Shown: positions 1 through 7,058 of the stretch, piece by piece
Layout: each line of letters begins with the position of its first letter
How positions within the stretch are numbered: the stretch's first letter is position 1
Assembly (NCBI GenBank): GCA_014376655.1
Contig: JACMRC010000413.1
Coordinates: 1 to 16,566, forward strand
DNA from: Mucilaginibacter sp.
GTDB taxonomy: Bacteria; Bacteroidota; Bacteroidia; Sphingobacteriales; Sphingobacteriaceae
Length of the DNA: 16,566 nt
Reading direction: 5' to 3'
Notes under the pieces: generated by a model
What the model saw: only the letters and a program-made list of their open reading frames with translations
Databases searched by the model: none
What the model was told of the DNA's origin: nothing
Made by a program: the position numbers and the translations under genes

Positions 1-941
1 CCGTTACCTGCTTCAACCGGTCTTAAAAATATTATCGGGCTGGCATAACTGAAATCAAACCCACGTTTATTTTTTAATGAGTCAAGGTCAGACCATATTA
101 TGGCATCGAAAAAACCTACCGACAAACGGTTGCTTACGTTCCAATCTAAATAATGAAAAGCACCCCATTTCTTTTTATAGCCATTAGCGTATGATAGTTT
201 TGGTGCGGCGGGATCTGTCATGTATGCCCACATAGCCATGTATCTTACATTACCCAAGTTTCCGGTTAATTTTAAAAATGGATAGGTTGATGCATAGTCA
301 GACATCAATACCGACCGATAACCATCGCCGATAAATGTTTTATCCTGTCCTAAAGTGATGTTAAGATATTTTATCGGCGTGTAAGATACTACAGCACTTA
401 CATCCGACCAATCTTTTGTTGCCTTACCGTAACTGCGATCATACGCCTTGCCTGGCACTATTCCAACCTGGTTAATATAAGTATTCAAATAATCAGGAAA
501 TACAGCCTGGTTTTCAGATCCGCTGGAGTAGAAGTAAAACTTATCACCAATACTACCACCTACCTGGTAGCCGCGACTATTGATCGACACATTTTTTTTA
601 CCATGAAAATCTTTGCCTATAAGCAGGTCGGGCAGGTAATCAAAATACGCGTTGAAGTCCTTGCTCTTTACATCTATTAAATGCTCATTAAAAACCTTGC
701 GATGTACCCATGAATGTTTTGCATTGTCGGTGCCGTAATTCATTAATGAATCATACCTATGTTGTAAAGGGCTATCAATTATAAATGGTTTTAATGTAGT
801 ATGGATCCGTGTTTTAGTTGAATACAGGTCCTCATTAAATTTTTGGTAGAACTGATAATAATAAGGTTGGTATGTAGCCTGGGCCATACCAACCTTAACA
901 AATAGTAAAAGCAATATTAAACTGCTTAGTGTTTTTTTCAT
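1..941 (-). CDS. RemB/Wzi-like envelope protein, C-terminus beyond the left edge
   Basis: The frame is open from an ATG at 941 to the left edge, so about 313 N-terminal residues are visible and the stop lies outside the window. The N-terminus is a clear signal peptide (Lys-Lys, a leucine-rich core, then AQA near residue 20). The mature part is rich in aromatic residues and alternating beta-type segments. Conserved-looking stretches include FPDYL, TLGQDKTFIGDGYRS and FHYLDWNVSNRLS, which I recognise from proteins annotated as gliding motility protein RemB or capsule-assembly Wzi-like outer-membrane proteins in Bacteroidota. RemB of Flavobacterium johnsoniae is a mobile surface protein, and Wzi-type barrels hold capsule at the surface. 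It follows gmd by only 28 bp, suggesting co-transcription. The role in a probably non-gliding species is inference; an outer-membrane glycan-associated barrel is the safest reading. Confidence 0.68.
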   Translation of the reverse strand, partial: MKKTLSSLILLLLFVKVGMAQATYQPYYYQFYQKFNEDLYSTKTRIHTTLKPFIIDSPLQHRYDSLMNYGTDNAKHSWVHRKVFNEHLIDVKSKDFNAYFDYLPDLLIGKDFHGKKNVSINSRGYQVGGSIGDKFYFYSSGSENQAVFPDYLNTYINQVGIVPGKAYDRSYGKATKDWSDVSAVVSYTPIKYLNITLGQDKTFIGDGYRSVLMSDYASTYPFLKLTGNLGNVRYMAMWAYMTDPAAPKLSYANGYKKKWGAFHYLDWNVSNRLSVGFFDAIIWSDLDSLKNKRGFDFSYASPIIFLRPVEAGN

Positions 942-969
942 GAAGATGATTTTAAGTTAGCAACAACAA

Positions 970-2106
970 CTATTCGAAATAGTTCATGGTTTTAAAGCCA
1001 CCTTTTTTCAAATAATCGTCTTTCTTAACCATTTGTAAGTCAGAATCCATCATATCCTTAACCAATGCAGGTAAGTCGTATTTTGGTTTCCAACCCAATT
1101 GCGTGTTAGCTTTTGTTGGGTCGCCTATTAGTAATTCAACTTCGGTAGGCCTGAAATATTTAGCGTCAACTTTAACAACTGTTTGGCCAAGTTTAAGCAA
1201 ATCAGGGTCTAAACCTAATGCAGTAGCTTTTTCTTTGTCTATATCAATTATCACACCGCGTTCGTTCTCGTCTTTACCGCTAAACTCCAGCTCTACGCCA
1301 ACTTCGGCAAATGCCATTTTTATAAAATCCCTTACCGTAGTAGTTACACCGGTAGCAATAACATAATCTTCGGCTCTGTCTTGTTGCAGCATTAGCCACA
1401 TAGCTTCAATATAGTCTTTGGCATGGCCCCAATCGCGACGGGCAGACAAGTTACCTACGTAAAGACAAGTTTGCAGGCCTAAAACAATTTTTGAAGCTGC
1501 ACGGGTAATTTTACGGGTAACAAAAGTTTCCCCTCGTATAGGGCTTTCGTGGTTAAATAATATACCGTTACAAGCATACATACCATACGCTTCGCGATAG
1601 TTTACTATTATCCAGTAAGCATATAATTTAGCCACCGCATAAGGCGAGCGTGGATAAAACGGCGTTGTTTCGCTTTGCGGCACTGCTTGTACCAAACCAT
1701 ACAACTCGGAAGTTGATGCCTGGTAAACGCGGGTTTTTTTAGTTAAACCTAATAACCTAACGGCTTCCAGGATACGTAAAGTACCGGTACCATCAGCATT
1801 AGCAGTATACTCAGGTGTTTCAAAACTTACCTGTACGTGCGACATAGCACCCAGGTTGTAGATTTCGTCGGGCTGGGTTTCTTGTACCAGTCTTATCAAA
1901 TTGGTTGAATCGGTTAAATCGCCATAATGAAGTTTAAACTTAACATTTGGCTCATGCGGATCATGATAGAGGTGATCTATACGGTCTGTGTTAAATAAAG
2001 AAATTCTTCTTTTAACACCGTGTACAAAGTATCCTTTTTTCAACAAAAATTCTGCAAGATAAGCACCATCCTGCCCGGTAATACCTGTAATTAATGCTAC
2101 TTTCAT
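970..2106 (-). CDS. gmd: GDP-mannose 4,6-dehydratase
   Basis: This 378-residue cytosolic enzyme converts GDP-D-mannose to GDP-4-keto-6-deoxy-D-mannose, the first step towards GDP-L-fucose, GDP-D-rhamnose and related deoxysugars. It is an extended short-chain dehydrogenase: the NADP-binding GITGQDG loop lies at residues 8-14, the catalytic Thr132 and Glu134 sit in STSELYG, and Tyr156/Lys160 form the YxxxK pair. Blocks such as FNHESP, GETFVTRKITRA and RDWGHAKDY are close to the E. coli enzyme, and the length is normal. The ATG at 2106 is chosen because it puts MKVALITG at the terminus; an in-frame TTG at 2139 would add 11 residues unlike the family. The next enzyme of the pathway (fcl/wcaG) is not in the window. 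The downstream gene, 28 bp away, is the RemB/Wzi-like protein, which fits a role in surface glycan. Confidence 0.97.
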   Translation of the reverse strand: MKVALITGITGQDGAYLAEFLLKKGYFVHGVKRRISLFNTDRIDHLYHDPHEPNVKFKLHYGDLTDSTNLIRLVQETQPDEIYNLGAMSHVQVSFETPEYTANADGTGTLRILEAVRLLGLTKKTRVYQASTSELYGLVQAVPQSETTPFYPRSPYAVAKLYAYWIIVNYREAYGMYACNGILFNHESPIRGETFVTRKITRAASKIVLGLQTCLYVGNLSARRDWGHAKDYIEAMWLMLQQDRAEDYVIATGVTTTVRDFIKMAFAEVGVELEFSGKDENERGVIIDIDKEKATALGLDPDLLKLGQTVVKVDAKYFRPTEVELLIGDPTKANTQLGWKPKYDLPALVKDMMDSDLQMVKKDDYLKKGGFKTMNYFE

Positions 2107-2141
2107 TATATTTTTAGTAAGTAAATTTTCGAAATGCAATG

Positions 2142-2180
2142 ATATCCAATTTAATTGTAAAACTAATACTAATTGGATAT
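2142..2180. repeat. 10-bp inverted repeat upstream of gmd
   Basis: ATATCCAATT at 2142-2151 is repeated as its exact reverse complement AATTGGATAT at 2171-2180, with 19 bp between them. Allowing one mismatch, the arms extend to 12 bp. It lies 36-74 bp upstream of the gmd start, in the 131-bp gap after the DUF3109 gene. It could be an operator or an mRNA hairpin in the gmd leader; it is not followed by a good U-tract, so a terminator is less likely. Function is inferred from position only. Confidence 0.45.
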
Positions 2181-2237
2181 GATTAAGCCCTTATTACGGG
2201 TATTTTTTAAAAAAGATTAGAGTAAAACTAAATTATT

Positions 2238-2801
2238 TTATATCCCGGCAACGGTGTCTTCTAACTCCTGGTACCACTCTTCGCCGTATTTGCGTATCAG
2301 CGGATCTTTTAAAAACTCATGCACATGTACTTTTAACTCATTACCAAAACTACAGGCCGGGCTGCAAATGCTCCAGCGGTCGTAATTAAGTACTTCAAAC
2401 TCGGGATATTTTGTAATACGGATTGGATATAGGTGGCAGGAGATAGGTTTTCTCCAATTGATCACCCCCTCTTCGTAAGCCTTTTCAATAGCACATTTGG
2501 TTATGCCGCCCTCCCATATAACGTAGGCACATTCTTTATTTACATCAACACATGGAGTAGTATAGTCGCCTTCAAAGTCGGTTACGTAAGTACCAACTTT
2601 TTCTATGGTTTTAATACCTTTTTCGGTCATGTACGGCTTTACCTTCGGGTAGATCTCGTCCAGTATGTTCAACTCATCATTATTAAGTGGTGCGCCCGAG
2701 TCGCCCTCTAAACAGCAGGCACCTTTACACTTACTTAAGTTACATACAAAATTTTCTTTTACTACATCTTCATGTACTAAAACACTGCCTACCTCTATCA
2801 T
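2238..2801 (-). CDS. DUF3109 family cysteine-rich protein
   Basis: A 187-residue soluble protein without signal peptide, of the DUF3109 family, whose biochemical role is not established. Ten cysteines are visible: Cys20, 25, 29 and 30 (in a CNLSKCKGACC cluster near the N-terminus), then Cys84, 91, 103, 122, 146 and 150. Their spacing resembles the YkgJ/UPF0153 group of predicted zinc- or iron-sulfur-binding proteins, so metal or cluster binding is a reasonable inference. Other conserved-looking parts are KPISCHLYPIR (118-128) and NYDRWSICSPAC (139-150). The ATG at 2801 begins 9 bp after the stop of the DUF3108 gene, so the two are probably co-transcribed. The gap to gmd downstream is 131 bp and contains an inverted repeat, so gmd may have its own promoter. 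Family confidence is good; function is unknown. Confidence 0.85.
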   Translation of the reverse strand: MIEVGSVLVHEDVVKENFVCNLSKCKGACCLEGDSGAPLNNDELNILDEIYPKVKPYMTEKGIKTIEKVGTYVTDFEGDYTTPCVDVNKECAYVIWEGGITKCAIEKAYEEGVINWRKPISCHLYPIRITKYPEFEVLNYDRWSICSPACSFGNELKVHVHEFLKDPLIRKYGEEWYQELEDTVAGI

Positions 2802-2810
2802 TATTATATT

Positions 2811-3587
2811 TTATTTACTTATTGGATTAAGTGGATATTTAAGCCCCTTGGTACCTGTAAGCTCCATTGTAACACTACCCACCACCAGTTCTACATTAGC
2901 CTTAACAGGTATTCGGTTACCATCGTCGGTTATCCACAAATATAGCTTACTGTTTTTTTTGAATATGCGCCCCGGTATAATTGTTGGATTAAATTTAAGA
3001 CAATTAAACGTGCCTATACCGGTACTTATAGTTTCCTTGCCCATATAAGTTATATTAAGGCTGTATATACCATCGTCAAGGAAGTAGGGCAGATCAAACC
3101 TATCGCCTATTTTAAGCTTTGAAACATCTATACATCGCGCAAAATAATAAGCCGATACAAAATCAAATACCTTACCCTTGGAAGGGAACACGCCTTTGGC
3201 CGCGGTTATTTTATTGACCTCCTGATCAAATGTTACTTTATCGGTATGCTTCCAGCTGCCCTCACGGCGGTTCTCTGTATATAGATAAGGCAATAGCGTT
3301 GTTCGGTCTATATAAGTTTCATATCGGTTACGCACTTTATAAAAAAAATCAAATGTACCGGCGGTTTTACCATCGGCAATGATATGATAGGTTGGATGCC
3401 CGTCAATTTTATCGCCATCCTCTACCCGCAAATGCCCCTCGGCACCGGTAAACCAGGTATATTTAAATTTATAGCTTAGTTCTTCGCCTGCTTTAAAAAC
3501 AGGCTCGTTAATCTCTTTTAGGTTCTGGCTAAATGCAGTACCAAAGCATAGCGTTAAAAGTAGGATGGAAAAAAAGTACTTCTTCAT
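2811..3587 (-). CDS. DUF3108 domain exported protein
   Basis: A 258-residue protein beginning with a typical signal peptide (MKKYFFSILLL, cleavage probably near AFSQ at residues 18-21), so it is placed in the periplasm or exported to the envelope. The rest matches the DUF3108 pattern: FKAGEELSYKFKYTWFTGAEGHL near residues 31-56, a repeated short beta-strand layout, a central FDFFYKVRNRYETYIDRTTLLPY block, and a C-terminal LWITDDGNRIPVK segment. DUF3108 proteins are thought to form a beta-rich fold related to lipid-handling envelope proteins, but no reaction is known. It lies 76 bp downstream of the DUF2480 gene and 9 bp upstream of DUF3109. There is no lipobox cysteine: the Cys in the signal peptide is followed by FGTAFSQ. 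Confidence 0.85.
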   Translation of the reverse strand: MKKYFFSILLLTLCFGTAFSQNLKEINEPVFKAGEELSYKFKYTWFTGAEGHLRVEDGDKIDGHPTYHIIADGKTAGTFDFFYKVRNRYETYIDRTTLLPYLYTENRREGSWKHTDKVTFDQEVNKITAAKGVFPSKGKVFDFVSAYYFARCIDVSKLKIGDRFDLPYFLDDGIYSLNITYMGKETISTGIGTFNCLKFNPTIIPGRIFKKNSKLYLWITDDGNRIPVKANVELVVGSVTMELTGTKGLKYPLNPISK

Positions 3588-3663
3588 TTAATATTCACGG
3601 CAAAAAGCAAACCAATAAATTTTGGTGTGCATTATGCGTTTGATTGACCGACCGTTATATAGT

Positions 3664-4179
3664 TTAATCTCTCTTTTTATAAATAGGCACCGTTGAGCAT
3701 GGTTCGCCAAACATCAGGCTTTTTACAACCGGTGTAAGTTTTTTACCCAACTCCACATAAGCCGATACGGGTACATCAATATCTCCGCAGCCTTTTATAA
3801 CCAGGCGTTGGTCGCGGTATTGTTCAACATCAAGCTTTGCTATCTCTTTTATATATAAAACAGTCTCTAATACATCTGCATCACCAAATACCACTTCGCG
3901 GGCGTAAGGTGCCATTCTATTTGCCAGCAACAAGTAGGCCCAGGCAGGTACAATTGCGTCGGCTGTGCAGGTTACAGCCACGTTCTTATCCTGGTATTGC
4001 GTCCAGTCATGTCCCTTCACAAATTCCCTAAAATCCTTTTCCTTTAATATCAACCCCATAAACAGGTTGTCCTTGATATCGTATACTACCCTATCGCCGG
4101 GTGCATAAAAATCTGCCGGGTCTAAAGTAACCAAACCACTTTGGGCCACTTTATTCACAAAATTTTCCTGTATTTCCAT
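3664..4179 (-). CDS. DUF2480 family protein
   Basis: A 171-residue soluble protein that I recognise as DUF2480, a family of unknown function found mainly in Bacteroidota. It has no signal peptide or membrane segment. The sequence contains DPADFYAPGDRVVYDIKDNLFMGLILKEKDFREF near residues 20-53, then WTQYQDKNVAVTCTADAIVPAWAYLLLANRMAP and the C-terminal IKGCGDIDVPVSAYVELGKKLTP. Length and these blocks fit the family. The ATG at 4179 follows a strong terminator (4197-4230) of the upstream gene, so this gene must have its own promoter or rely on read-through. It reads in the same direction as the DUF3108/DUF3109 pair, 76 bp upstream of the first of them. No function can be inferred. Confidence 0.85.
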   Translation of the reverse strand: MEIQENFVNKVAQSGLVTLDPADFYAPGDRVVYDIKDNLFMGLILKEKDFREFVKGHDWTQYQDKNVAVTCTADAIVPAWAYLLLANRMAPYAREVVFGDADVLETVLYIKEIAKLDVEQYRDQRLVIKGCGDIDVPVSAYVELGKKLTPVVKSLMFGEPCSTVPIYKKRD

Positions 4180-4196
4180 TTGCTGTAAAATAAAAA

Positions 4197-4230
4197 ATCC
4201 GATATAACGCTATGTAACGTTATACCGGAT
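4197..4230 (-). terminator. Rho-independent terminator of the PpiD-like gene
   Basis: ATCCGATATAACG at 4197-4209 pairs with CGTTATACCGGAT at 4218-4230 around an 8-nt loop. In the minus-strand RNA all 13 pairs form, one being G-U (4202 with 4225); in the plus-strand RNA that pair becomes an A-C mismatch. On the minus strand the stem is followed at once by six U residues (complement of 4191-4196 region). It lies 22 bp after the stop at 4253. Stem, loop and U-tract together make this a convincing minus-strand terminator. Confidence 0.88.
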
Positions 4231-4252
4231 GCAAAATTACTTTAAATATTGG

Positions 4253-6370
4253 CTATAATACCCTAGCGCGGTTATCTTTTACATTCGCCTTATCTTTCAA
4301 CGCTTCAAACAGCTGCCCCTGGGCGCGTTGTAATAAAGCCTGGCCTATTTGTTCTTTCTCTCTAACTGCGTTTGTAAGCGGTGCCGGACTGATAAAATTA
4401 GTTACAGATATAACATATACACCTTGCTGGCCAGTAATTGGTTTTGACAGTTTACTAAGTGGTAAACCAAAAGCGGTACCAACAACACTATACTCTGCAG
4501 ATGAGCCTGGGATAACCGGGTTAGCAAAAACAATGTTTTGTACCGGCACAACTGTAGCACCTGCTTTTTGAGCAACTTGCTCCACAGATGATGCACCGTT
4601 TGATGCTGCTGCCAATTTCTCGGTTAGTAATTTAGCTTTTACCTGGTTTATAACTGCCGGTTTAATTTTGTCTTTAATCAGATCAAGTGCTAAAATACCC
4701 TTAGGTTTAATTGCAGTTACTTGTGCAACTACATATTGATCACCAACTGTAAATACCTGGTCTGATACATCCTTTTTCTCTGATTTAAACACCCATCTTA
4801 CCAAGTCGCGTGCATCATTAAGGCCCGGAAGGCTTGAAGCAATACCTGATATATCTTCGGCTTTTTGTGTTGTTACACCAGCCTTTTTTGCTTCAGCATC
4901 AAAATTGTCTTTGTTTAACGAAGCTAAAAATGCCTGTGCTTTGCTGTAAGCTACTGATTGAGTAGCTGGGCTTGCAGACAAAGCTTTATCAACCGTAGCT
5001 ACCTTAACTACTTTTGATGATCCTTTTTGATCTTCGATTTCAACCAAGTGAACACCAAATTGTGTGGTAACAATTTTGATCTCTCCTTTTTTTCCTTCAA
5101 ATACTGCTTTGTCAAAAGCAGGCACCATTGCACCGCGGCCAAAAGTACCTAAGTCGCCACCTTTTAAGCCCGATGCTTTATCAACCGAAAATATAGGTGC
5201 CAACGTAGCAAATGTACCTTTGCCCGATTCGATTAGCTTTTTCAATGAATCTGCTCTTGCTAATGCTTTAGCCATAGTACCGCCACTTTCTGTAGGGGTA
5301 ACTAAAATATGCCTTGCTTTAACAGAGTCAGGGCTCATTTTAGCCTCTACCAATTTTGCCAGCTTATAAGTACCGTTTGATAGATATGGGCCATAAATAA
5401 AGCCAGGGTTTTGTTTAAATACTATACTGTCAATTTTGGGATCAAGCTCGCCTTTTTTCTGATAAGCCAGCGGAGATTTTGTTTCTGAATTGATTTGTAC
5501 AAAAAGCGAATCGTTAGTACTTGCAATAAAAGATGGCAATAATTTAGTTAATTGACCTTTTACAACAGCAGAGTCGGCAGCCGATGGGGCACCGTTAAAG
5601 CTAACATAGTTAATGTTTCTTAACTCCTGTTGGTTTTTAAATTCGCCTTTATGTTCATCATAATATGCGGTATAATCGGCATCGGTTGGGGTAACTTTAC
5701 TATCCGGTACAGAAGCATAATTTAATAACGCGTATTTAAAGTTAGCCAGTTTGTTTTTTGCTTCGTAGCTATCTTTAGCATCAAGCGCATTAACGTAAAG
5801 GCCATTGGTTACCAAAGCCATATATTTTTCGGCTTTTTTAGCTTCAATAAGATCTATTATAAACTTATTCCATTGCTCTTTCTGAGGGTCGCCATCTTTT
5901 AAATTTTTGATAGCATTCTTAGCGTTTGTTACGCTGGCCGGATCAAACTTACCGGTTTGCGGATCTGTAAAAGCCTGTACTACGCGGGGGCTTGGGTTGC
6001 TGCCCGATGTCATTGCCAGTGTTTCTTCACCCTCAACAGCTAAACCTAATTTATCAAGTTCTTTTTTCAGGATAGCTTTGCTTACAAATTGGTTCCAGGT
6101 GTTTTCCTGCACGTAGCTTGTAATTTGCGGGGTAACGCGGCCCTGGCCCGATTGCTGTTTAAACTGGGCCGTATTTTGTTCTACAGCTGCATTAAACTCA
6201 TCCAGCGGGATCTTTTCATCACCTACTCTACCTAATTCATTATTATCACCTTTAAAAAACGATCCGCCGCTTTTTACTGCTTCTGTAGCAATAAAAGCAA
6301 AAAGCGAAAGCCCTATCACACCTGCGACAATTTTACCCATCCGGTCGCGCAAATAACCCATTACAGCCAT
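4253..6370 (-). CDS. PpiD-like peptidyl-prolyl isomerase (SurA N-terminal plus parvulin domains)
   Basis: A 705-residue inner-membrane-anchored periplasmic folding factor. Residues 1-12 (MAVMGYLRDRMG) are a short basic cytosolic stretch; residues 13-30 are a single membrane helix (IVAGVIGLSLFAFIATEA). A SurA-type N-terminal chaperone region follows (roughly 45-250), then a parvulin rotamase domain at about 350-447, marked by ARHILV, LKGGDLGTFGRGAMVPAFDKAVF and FGVHLVEIED. The C-terminal 250 residues resemble the second half of PpiD proteins and may bind clients. The family helps newly exported outer-membrane proteins fold. The gene follows lptC by 102 bp and ends in a clear terminator, so it is the last member of the purQ-coaX-lptC group. 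The start could be M1 or M4; nothing decides between them. Confidence 0.9.
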   Translation of the reverse strand: MAVMGYLRDRMGKIVAGVIGLSLFAFIATEAVKSGGSFFKGDNNELGRVGDEKIPLDEFNAAVEQNTAQFKQQSGQGRVTPQITSYVQENTWNQFVSKAILKKELDKLGLAVEGEETLAMTSGSNPSPRVVQAFTDPQTGKFDPASVTNAKNAIKNLKDGDPQKEQWNKFIIDLIEAKKAEKYMALVTNGLYVNALDAKDSYEAKNKLANFKYALLNYASVPDSKVTPTDADYTAYYDEHKGEFKNQQELRNINYVSFNGAPSAADSAVVKGQLTKLLPSFIASTNDSLFVQINSETKSPLAYQKKGELDPKIDSIVFKQNPGFIYGPYLSNGTYKLAKLVEAKMSPDSVKARHILVTPTESGGTMAKALARADSLKKLIESGKGTFATLAPIFSVDKASGLKGGDLGTFGRGAMVPAFDKAVFEGKKGEIKIVTTQFGVHLVEIEDQKGSSKVVKVATVDKALSASPATQSVAYSKAQAFLASLNKDNFDAEAKKAGVTTQKAEDISGIASSLPGLNDARDLVRWVFKSEKKDVSDQVFTVGDQYVVAQVTAIKPKGILALDLIKDKIKPAVINQVKAKLLTEKLAAASNGASSVEQVAQKAGATVVPVQNIVFANPVIPGSSAEYSVVGTAFGLPLSKLSKPITGQQGVYVISVTNFISPAPLTNAVREKEQIGQALLQRAQGQLFEALKDKANVKDNRARVL

Positions 6371-6427
6371 ATACTTATTCTTATATTAATTAAATTTAAA
6401 TCTTAAAAAGAGGGCGCAAGATACAAC

Positions 6428-6466
6428 TTTTAGCAAAATTATATAATACAATTTTTAATGCTAAAA
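6428..6466. repeat. AT-rich inverted repeat between lptC and the PpiD-like gene
   Basis: TTTTAGCA at 6428-6435 is mirrored by TGCTAAAA at 6459-6466 (8 bp, exact) with a 23-nt AT-rich interior that can add a few inner A-T pairs. It lies just after the lptC stop. A TAATTTTG box on the minus strand (6441-6434), which matches the Bacteroidota -7 consensus TAnnTTTG, lies inside it, but no TTG is seen at the usual -33 distance. It may therefore be a weak terminator or part of a promoter region for the PpiD-like gene; the evidence does not separate these. Confidence 0.3.
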
Positions 6467-6472
6467 CAAGGC

Positions 6473-7051
6473 CTATTTTGTTGGCATATCACTGACATTA
6501 AATACACCTGTAGATTGGTTCATTATAGGATGCAACAGGCCATCATCGCTCTTAAAATCTTTTCCATTCATTACATTACCTGTTGGTGTGGTCATTTGTA
6601 CGGGTTTGTTAGAGTAGATGATTTTTTTCACCTGGTCCCATATCAACTCGTCAGATTTAAAAGTTTCGCCCTTGTCATTAGTACACACTACGTTTTTATG
6701 AAACTCTATAAGTTTCTCATTATAGCGGTATACGCCCGAGTCGGCAACAATATTTCCGGTCTCTTTAGCATTAATATCATAAAAAATAACCTTAACCCCG
6801 GTAGGCATTTTATAGTAAGGCTTAGCTATGGCATAATGGATCATTAACGGGGTTTTCATGATGCCTTTTAGTATGGCAGAATCGCTATAAATAACCTCTA
6901 CGCCCCGGGTGGTATCAATTGGCTGACTAACCAGTTTGGCTGATACCTCTTTGATCTTATTTAAATCATTTTCGCAAGCCCCTAAAAGCAGCATGCCAAA
7001 AAGCAATGCCGGCAAAAATAAGGATGTTACCTGTTTTGCGCGACTATGCAT
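6473..7051 (-). CDS. lptC: LPS export protein LptC, predicted lipoprotein
   Basis: A 192-residue envelope protein matching LptC, the bitopic component that passes LPS from the LptB2FG ABC transporter to LptA in the periplasm. The N-terminus has a basic stretch (HSRAK), a hydrophobic core and a lipobox-like LLGAC with Cys26, so in this organism it is predicted to be lipid-anchored rather than held by the usual LptC helix. The remainder is beta-rich (residues about 45-150), with blocks such as GVEVIYSDSAILKGIMKTP, GVKVIFYD and GETFKSDELIWDQVKKIIYSNKP typical of the LptA/LptC/LptD-N jellyroll. The ATG at 7051 lies 7 bp past the stop of the preceding barrel gene; an in-frame TTG at 7066 would overlap that gene by 8 bp and is judged less likely. 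Its neighbours (outer-membrane protein, PpiD-like chaperone) fit envelope assembly. Confidence 0.9.
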   Translation of the reverse strand: MHSRAKQVTSLFLPALLFGMLLLGACENDLNKIKEVSAKLVSQPIDTTRGVEVIYSDSAILKGIMKTPLMIHYAIAKPYYKMPTGVKVIFYDINAKETGNIVADSGVYRYNEKLIEFHKNVVCTNDKGETFKSDELIWDQVKKIIYSNKPVQMTTPTGNVMNGKDFKSDDGLLHPIMNQSTGVFNVSDMPTK

Positions 7052-7058
7052 TGTTAAT

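Noticed and set aside
2107..2139. TTG start at 2139 for gmd, adding 11 residues
   Set aside because: The family begins at MKVALITG; the ATG at 2106 gives the normal terminus and the extra residues have no counterpart.
2665..3048. Plus-strand open frame of 127 residues across the DUF3109/DUF3108 junction
   Set aside because: It overlaps two genes with recognisable families and signal peptide on the other strand; composition is that of a shadow frame.
4232..4239. TAATTTTG box on the minus strand as a promoter for the DUF2480 gene
   Set aside because: It lies upstream of the terminator hairpin, between the PpiD-like stop and the stem, and no -33 element is seen, so its transcripts would be ended before the gene.
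5064..5369. Plus-strand open frame of about 100 residues within the PpiD-like gene
   Set aside because: It lies opposite the rotamase region with strong motifs on the minus strand, has no recognisable features and is a shadow of codon bias.
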